NCBI GenBank assembly: GCA_005223375.1
Contig: RXOD01006195.1
Location: 1-10,994, forward strand
Length of the DNA stretch: 10,994 nucleotides
Direction of reading: 5' to 3'
From: Amoebophrya sp. AT5.2
Lineage: Eukaryota > Sar > Dinophyceae > Syndiniales > Amoebophryaceae
Shown here: positions 6,701 through 10,994 of the stretch, piece by piece
Layout: the number at the start of each line of letters is the position of its first letter
How positions within the stretch are numbered: the stretch's first letter is position 1
Notes under the pieces: model-generated
Databases searched by the model: none
What the model was told of the DNA's origin: nothing
The model's input: the letters and a program-made list of their open reading frames with translations, nothing else
Made by a program: the position numbers and the translations under genes

Positions 6701-9135
6701 CCGCCTTTCCTCCTACTCCAGACCTCCTGTCACGACCATCAAAGGGGACCCAAAAGAGCCCCGCCGAAATTATTCCACCTACCGCTACCGCTTAGGCACT
6801 TACAGCCACTTGGTCCCTTCATAGGATGGATCCGCCCGCGCCCGCAGGAGATGTGAAGGTCATGCTGCAGCCCGTGTCTGGTTCGGGCATCGACGGCCGC
6901 GGGCTTGACCTCCACCTCGCCGGAAGTCTATCCTTCTCGAAATCCGACTCTCTGACGGCGGCGATGCAGCTAAAGCTGCAGAATCAACAGGAGGTGGTCA
7001 AGGAGCCCTTACCCGAGGGGGGCGCTGCAGCAGACGGCGAGGAGGGCATTGAGATGAAAAAGGTGGGGGCGGTCGCGGACAGCGACGAAGGCCCCCCATC
7101 CACATCAGATGGGACCGCAACAGCGTCCGATGGCGGCTCATCGTCGGAAACGGGTGTCACCACCGCTGTCGGGTCCGGAACCAGTACGCGGGGAGGAACG
7201 ATAACTTCAGGCGGATTTCTAACACTCACGACGTTTGAAAAAGTAAACGCAGCTGGTGCACCGGCCAGGTCGGGGGCCGATCCGACCGAAAGAACCGCGC
7301 AAATAACACACGACAACATTGCAAAACCACAACTATCAGGAGCAGGAGCAGAAAGTGAAGATAGCGAACCTCCGTTCTTGGGGTTGACCAGCGTTGTCAC
7401 CCTCGACGAACGCGTGATCGTACTGAATCCGCATTCTGGCGGCGCTGACGCTTCGGGAGAAACGACAAGCGTCCCTGCCCCTGCGCTCGCTGTAGACTTT
7501 CCGTCATCCAACGTCGCTGTAGCTGTTGAACCTTCTTCATCTGCTGATCCTCCTCCACCGAACCGAACCGAAGACTTCATCAGTTTGTCATCGTCTTCAT
7601 CGACGTCACGCCTCCACAGCGTCGCGGGCCCCCAGTCTAGCGATATAGATCCGGAAGAACCGGCAGTCCGCGATCTACATCGCCATCATTCCCAGAGGAC
7701 TTTTGTTCTTGATGAGAAGTTTCCACATCAGCAGCCCCAGCAGCTGCGAGAACCGCAGCAGCCGCAGCACTCCAGCCCGCAACAGGTCGTGCGACATCGC
7801 TCGCTTCGGGCGCCGAGGGGCAAGTTTGTTGACGCCGCAGTGGGATTCGGAACGTCGAGCAATGCCAACACGACCAACAACCCAGCGACAAATGCCGCCA
7901 GCGGCGCACTCCGATCCTCACAGGAGAGTGCGAAAGCGTTGATGCAGACCTTGTCCAAGCAGATGCGCCGCGGACAGAATGCCGCTCATGCGTCGGGAAG
8001 TGGTATGGGTGGTGGTGGCCACCCACGCGTCGGCGCTCACGCTCCCCAGTCCAGGCGCACTGCAGGCTCTTCCGGTGCACACGCGGCGAGGATGCGGCGC
8101 GGCCGGTCTGTTACGGACGGAGGAATCCGTCTGGGTCCGGGTTTCGGCGGGCAGCCTCCGGTGAAAAAGGGGGCAGCAGAAAAGGTGGAAGGCGAGCGGC
8201 AATCACATCATCTTCAACAACAAGCGAACAAAACGATGCGGAAAAATAGCGATCATGCAGCACCGCAGGCGCCTTGCTCGACGAAGGTTTCAGCTGCCAG
8301 CCCTTCGAGCGGTGCACCGGCACACAGCATTGCGCCCGTCTCGTCCTCCCTGTCATCCTCCTCGCCTACAACCAATACCACCGGTGGATCGACCTTGGCG
8401 CAGCAAAGGTCCCAGCTGGACCGGCGGGGGCGAGGCTTGCTTGACGAACCCAGCAGCTACAACGCTAACCGCAATCGTCCTGGTGCGCCCGAGGTCGGAA
8501 GCAGAATCTCCGGCAAGAACCAGAGCCAGCACGACAAAAATTCTACTTCAGCGGCGGATACGGCAAGTAGAGCAAAAAGGGGAAATGCGAAGGCGAACCC
8601 CAATGAAAACTCGGGTCGGCGTCCCGCGGCGGCGCAAGAACGGGTAGCAGGACCAGGACCAGGAGTTGTGCAGGATGAAAATCAGTTTCCTACGACGACC
8701 GCTAATGCTGAGGGAAGCACTTGCGCGATTTCTTCAGAAGGAGCAGAACTACATACGATCTGCGGCACTCGTCCCACGCCGACTCCCCCCGCTGCGACGA
8801 GGACGACACACGGACACCGGCGAAACGTTCTAGCAGAGCTGAATTCCAATCGGAGACGCGCGTACTCCGATGTTAGGCTAACCGGGGCCAGCAACATTCG
8901 AAGTTCGGCAGATGAGGCAGAAGCTACAGAGGCATCGGTGAGCGCTTCCATGTCCGCGGCGAAGATCTCCCGCATCGCTCAAGCAGTCGAGGCAGCACCC
9001 GGATTGCCACCCGAGCTGCGAGGAGACTTGCTCTCGCTGCTGAAAAGTAATGCGAACGCAGCAGCGACGTTCGCGGGGGTAGGTAGCGGAGAAGAAGATG
9101 TAGCGGCCGGCGGTGTGCTTTCGTGGGATCAATAA
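3754..9135 (+). CDS. Large multi-exon gene for a predicted disordered protein of about 1,524 residues, function unknown
   Basis: My model joins 3754-4161, 4339-5442, 5618-6369 and 6825-9135. The start is the first ATG after an in-frame TAG at 3700; the stop is TAA at 9133. The last junction is strong, the others tentative. No known domain is recognised. The protein is rich in Ser, Ala, Thr, Gly and charged residues. It has an Asp run near residue 361, an acidic patch near 626 (FDFDSYDEDEE), a possible helical segment at about 711-754 and a Gln/Pro-rich stretch at 1054-1075. A basic Arg/Gly region lies near 1150-1200, a destruction-box-like RNVLAEL at 1421 and a helix-like C-terminal segment from about 1464 (AAKISRIAQAVEA). 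This composition fits a scaffold, regulatory or nuclear protein, but that is a guess. Uncertain points are the TGA at 4249 and the duplication at 5443. If the exons are not joined, at least two ORFs (4252-5478 and 6826-9135) remain. Confidence 0.6.
4162..4338 (+). other. Putative 177-nt coding intron that would remove an in-frame TGA
   Basis: The frame starting at 3754 continues to 5478 except for one TGA at 4249-4251. A GTAAAT donor at 4162 and an acceptor after CCTCTCTACAAG at 4338 are both phase 0 and excise it. Alternatives are a GTGAGT donor at 3830 (phase 1) with an acceptor at 4474, or translation simply starting at the ATG at 4252 directly behind the TGA. Confidence 0.4.
5443..5504 (+). 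repeat. 31-bp imperfect tandem duplication
   Basis: Two adjacent 31-base units start at 5443 and 5474. The first 24 bases differ at a single position (GTTGATATTGTAG and GTTGATGTTGTAG, then AAAAAATTTCC in both); the last seven have diverged. Because 31 is not a multiple of three, the second copy reads in a new frame, where VDVVEKISDSEQ continues in the acidic style of the upstream protein. Confidence 0.85.
5564..5582. repeat. 8-bp perfect hairpin
   Basis: ATTTGACT (5564-5571) and AGTCAAAT (5575-5582) pair perfectly around a CAA loop. It lies inside the putative intron, between possible donors and the acceptor at 5617. In RNA it could bring the splice sites closer. Confidence 0.7.
6503..6523 (+). 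other. G-rich tract, possible G-quadruplex, within intron
   Basis: Runs GG, GGG, GGG, GGGGG and GG are separated by one or two bases. A two-layer quadruplex in the intron RNA is possible, and a three-layer one if the five-G run is shared. G runs are also common intronic splicing enhancers in some lineages. Confidence 0.45.
6617..6635. repeat. 7-bp intronic hairpin
   Basis: AGGGAGA (6617-6623) pairs with TCTCCCT (6629-6635) around a GAGAG loop. Confidence 0.55.
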
Positions 9136-9242
9136 TGTAAATGTAACAACTGAGAGAACTACAGCTGACGGCTGGGTGGAACGCGAAAGTGAGCGGGACT
9201 GAATCAAGGAGCCGCGGCCCTTCTTTTTTTTGTTACCAGCTC

Positions 9243-9252
9243 TGCACGTGCA
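9243..9252. promoter_or_regulatory. Perfect 10-bp palindrome with a CACGTG core
   Basis: TGCACGTGCA is its own reverse complement. CACGTG is the E-box/G-box core bound by basic helix-loop-helix and bZIP factors in many eukaryotes; a second copy is at 9440-9445. Such sites also occur by chance. Confidence 0.3.
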
Positions 9253-9290
9253 CGCAACAACGAAAAGTTTCGCCAAAAAATGTCCGAGGA

Positions 9291-9328
9291 GGTCGTGCGA
9301 GGCCGATTGAGATTCTCGGCGCACGACC
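9291..9328. repeat. Strong hairpin, 9-bp plus 4-bp stem
   Basis: GGTCGTGCG (9291-9299) pairs with CGCACGACC (9320-9328). After a three-base bulge, CCGA (9303-9306) pairs with TCGG (9316-9319) around a nine-base loop. It lies about 155-190 bases after the stop of the large gene, so it could be in its 3' UTR or just beyond. The right arm overlaps a second possible stem, GCGCAC/GTGCGC (9319-9339). Confidence 0.75.
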
Positions 9329-9777
9329 ACACGGTGCGCGTCCCTTTACATGATCAGAGCTGATCGCTTTGAAAATGGTGCTCTTGCACGAGCAGGCGGT
9401 GGTGCGACGAGCTCGACGAGGCCGAGGCCTTCTTCACACCACGTGATACGAGCCTGCTCCGGCGAACCCAGGCTGGGCAAGTCAAAGAGTTGATACATCC
9501 ACCATTTCCACTTTCACAGCTGTCGTGCTCATCTGTGTAAAGCCTAAGCCACTCTCTGTCTCTCTTTATTTTGTGCTGGGGAGATCGTCGATGAATTTGA
9601 ATATCTGACTCGGAGTCGTCGAGTCGTGTCGTGTAGTTTGTGTGTGATTCATACATCATAAAAAGTGTCCAAGTCGTCCATGTTGCGCCGGCCCTCAGCA
9701 CGATTCATTGCGCATACGAGAGCGGCAGCGGGGAACTTCAGCTAGCACTTTTACTACTACTCCATGATCTGGTGAAG

Positions 9778-9829
9778 GTAATATCATGTCGTCCTTCTTC
9801 TACTGGTTCTTCTTCTTCTACCACACCAG
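9778..9829 (+). other. Putative 52-nt intron upstream of the transporter start
   Basis: The donor GAAG|GTAATA is followed by a TTC-rich pyrimidine tract (9794-9820) and the acceptor CACACCAG ending at 9829. It could be a 5'-UTR intron of the transporter gene. If it joins coding exons it would feed the open frame that overlaps the transporter N-terminus. Confidence 0.35.
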
Positions 9830-10150
9830 ACAAGAAAATCAAAATATGACGACGTCGTTGGGTCGACTACCGACAACCACGCGTGGTGTGATCATGCTCT
9901 GCCAGACGCGGACAACTTTGCGGAGGTAGTTTATTGTAAAAAAGCTAAAAGCTACTTTGACAATGGCGGCGACAAGTCAGCCTCAGGCAGAGACTGCAGC
10001 GCGTTTAGCAGCTGCGGATCATGTCGTGTCACCTGCTTCTGTTCCTCCACCGCGCGTCGCCATTCCCCCTGCTGCTGCGCGACTACCTCCCACGTCGGGC
10101 TCGTCCCTCCGCAGGGGAACCGGAACATCTTCAATCATTCGCAAAAATAA
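9782..10150 (+). CDS. Overlapping open frame without an ATG start, possible upstream exon
   Basis: This frame is open between a TAA at 9779 and a TAA at 10148 and has no ATG that would make a sensible start. Its first part is a Leu-rich run produced by CTT triplets, followed by a protein-like stretch (KYDDVVGSTTDNHAWCDHAL, then DADNFAEVVYCKKAKSYFDN). From 9963 it overlaps the transporter frame. A GTAGTT donor at 9926 and an AG at 9980 would join the first part in phase to the transporter frame, making it a 5' coding exon. It may also be chance. Confidence 0.2.
   Translation, partial: YHVVLLLLVLLLLPHQTRKSKYDDVVGSTTDNHAWCDHALPDADNFAEVVYCKKAKSYFDNGGDKSASGRDCSAFSSCGSCRVTCFCSSTARRHSPCCCATTSHVGLVPPQGNRNIFNHSQK
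9849..9887. promoter_or_regulatory. Two perfect palindromes 76-114 bases upstream of the transporter ATG
   Basis: ACGACGTCGT (9849-9858) and ACCACGCGTGGT (9876-9887) are each fully self-complementary and lie 17 bases apart. Dimeric transcription factors often bind such sites; the GACGTC core is shared with bZIP sites. They could act on the transporter gene. Confidence 0.35.
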
Positions 10151-10994
10151 GGAACCCAAGAACTCCAAAAGCAAGGCGAAGCTGTTCGGCGGGGGGTGGC
10201 GTTCCGCGACGGACGCGTTCCACCAGATTTTTTTGATGGACAATTTGAACGTGTACTCCGTGCTTTCCTTCGAGTGCTGGTGCAACGCAGTGAAGGACGG
10301 GCTTTGGATGCGGCTGATGTCCATCTACGTGCTCACCCTGGCGGACGGCGACCCGCGCCAGGCCGGGTTCATCCTCACCGTGCAGGGCGTCACGCGCGCA
10401 ATCCTCGGCGTGGTCGCAGGGTCCGTGCTGGTCGACGCGTTTGGCGCCGACGTGGTGATGCGCTTCGCCGGGTGGCTGGGTGTGGTCGGGATTTTGCTCA
10501 ACGTGTTCGCGTTTCAGACCTTCTTCTACAACACGGCAAATATTAACGCGCCGGAGCAGGACCGGAGCGAGCTCTTCATCAAACTGCTTTTGCTGAACTT
10601 CGTCTGGGCGGCGTTCACGGGAATCTCAAACGTGGGCGTGGAGGTGGCGTGGGCACGGTCGGTGGTGTCCGAGCGGCGGCTGGACGCGAACCTGGGACGG
10701 CAAATGCTGAACAAATCCACGACGGCGCTGGGACCGCTGCTCGGGATCTTCTTCCTGTGGACGCTGGCCGCGAACAAAAGAACGGGACCACGTCAGAGCA
10801 ATGACCCACGACCTCCGCAGAGCTCGGGAGCGGAGGAGCAATGGGATCTTCCCTCAACAACATGGGAGCGAAGACCGTCCAAATCGAATTGGTATTCGTC
10901 TTGGCCGTGCTGGTGGTCCGAACTGCTCTCGTGGCCGACCGACAACGCAGCTGATAACGTTAACGATGTTCAATTAAGGGTAAGTTTCAGCTGC
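9963..10994 (+). CDS. Membrane transporter, Major Facilitator Superfamily-like, N-terminal half (3' end beyond window)
   Basis: The start is the first ATG after an in-frame TAG at 9927. Residues 1-90 are hydrophilic and Ala/Pro-rich, a likely cytosolic tail. Hydrophobic segments follow at about 97-127, 134-157, 164-188, 204-231 and 253-270. Between segments 2 and 3, residues 153-163 (GSVLVDAFGAD) resemble MFS motif A (G...D..G), with one extra residue and without its usual basic residues. GPLLGIFF at 257-264 suits segment 5. Such proteins move small solutes across membranes by proton coupling or facilitated transport; the substrate cannot be told. The frame beyond residue 271 becomes hydrophilic, while another frame encodes a membrane-like stretch (ELVFVLAVLVVRTALVA, about 10880-10930). 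This suggests a short intron or an indel near 10790-10840. The frame read here is open to a 5' splice site at 10980. Confidence 0.7.
   Translation, partial: MAATSQPQAETAARLAAADHVVSPASVPPPRVAIPPAAARLPPTSGSSLRRGTGTSSIIRKNKEPKNSKSKAKLFGGGWRSATDAFHQIFLMDNLNVYSVLSFECWCNAVKDGLWMRLMSIYVLTLADGDPRQAGFILTVQGVTRAILGVVAGSVLVDAFGADVVMRFAGWLGVVGILLNVFAFQTFFYNTANINAPEQDRSELFIKLLLLNFVWAAFTGISNVGVEVAWARSVVSERRLDANLGRQMLNKSTTALGPLLGIFFLWTLAANKRTGPRQSNDPRPPQSSGAEEQWDLPSTTWERRPSKSNWYSSWPCWWSELLSWPTDNAADNVNDVQLRVSFSC
10792..10820 (+). other. Possible 29-nt micro-intron or frameshift in the transporter gene
   Basis: GTCAGAGC...CTCCGCAG begins GT and ends CAG. Removing it shifts to the frame that supplies a sixth membrane-like segment. 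In-phase alternatives end at 10835 (44 nt) or 10838 (47 nt). That frame meets a TGA at 10952, so another junction would be needed after it. A sequencing indel is the simplest rival. Confidence 0.3.
10980..10994 (+). other. Consensus 5' splice site at the right edge
   Basis: AAGG|GTAAGT at 10976-10985 matches the donor consensus, with phase 0 in the frame that starts at 9963. The exon would end at 10979 and the intron continue out of the window. Confidence 0.55.

Larger units (their letters stand above)
6370..6824 (+). other. Intron of 455 nt joining two long ORFs (best-supported junction)
   Basis: The donor is GTAAGTAGG at 6370 and the acceptor is GGTCCCTTCATAG ending at 6824. The upstream frame reads GARW and hits TAA only because TG|GTAAGT crosses the splice site. 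Splicing joins TG to G at 6825 to restore TGG and enters the 769-codon frame at 6826 in phase. So the ATG at 6826 is internal, not a start. The intron contains a 17-bp-spaced repeat of GTGGCGGATT (6415 and 6432), a G-rich tract (6503-6523) and a 7-bp hairpin (6617-6635). Confidence 0.8.
9136..9962. other. Intergenic stretch between the large gene and the transporter gene
   Basis: TGTAAATGTAAC follows the stop codon of the large gene directly; TGTAA is the polyadenylation signal of green algae such as Chlamydomonas, but its use here is unproven. Two CACGTG motifs (9245-9250 and 9440-9445), a hairpin at 9291-9328 and two palindromes before the transporter start lie here. A short ORF at 9680-9745 (MLRRPSARFIAHTRAAAGNF) resembles a mitochondrial presequence but ends at a TAG. 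Minus-strand ORFs (9330-8878, 9701-9354) look like chance frames. Confidence 0.45.

Noticed and set aside
6984..7580. 198-codon minus-strand ORF
   Set aside because: It lies wholly antisense to the 769-codon exon of the large gene; its Ser/Pro/Val-rich content is the mirror of that exon's codons.

Overview
The window looks like nuclear DNA of a eukaryote, probably a single-celled one. Introns with GT...AG ends interrupt the reading frames, and several 5' splice sites match GTAAGT or GTGAGT closely. No bacterial operon spacing or Shine-Dalgarno sites are seen. The predicted proteins are long, low in complexity and rich in Ser, Ala, Thr and Gly. The style would fit an alveolate, an alga or a similar protist, but nothing here fixes the lineage. 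No rRNA, tRNA, CRISPR array, transposase or reverse transcriptase was recognised.

Left part (1-3511). A partial minus-strand coding region (1 to about 347) runs off the left edge and appears to change frame near 228-231. A second small minus-strand gene candidate (1305-953) lies head to head with a plus-strand candidate (1362-2219), with only 56 bases between their ATGs. Between 2220 and 3511 only a possible 69-residue membrane-protein ORF is seen, plus repeats and an A-rich tract.

Middle (3512-9135). One large plus-strand gene dominates. It has a clear 5'-UTR intron (3512-3631), a start at 3754 and at least two or three coding introns, and it ends at 9135. The best-supported junction (6370-6824) joins two long ORFs exactly in frame. 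The model gives about 1,524 residues, almost all predicted to be disordered, with no recognised domain. Two places in it are unresolved: a lone in-frame TGA at 4249-4251, and a 31-bp tandem duplication at 5443-5504.

Right part (9136-10994). After an intergenic stretch with a strong hairpin and several perfect palindromes comes the 5' half of a membrane transporter of the Major Facilitator type (from 9963). It is cut by the window edge next to a textbook 5' splice site at 10980. Its frame also shifts near 10790-10840, which could be a very short intron. A second open frame (9782-10150) overlaps its N-terminus.

No functional link between neighbouring genes can be read from the sequence. Exon models come from reading frame, phase and splice motifs only; no transcript or homology evidence was available.
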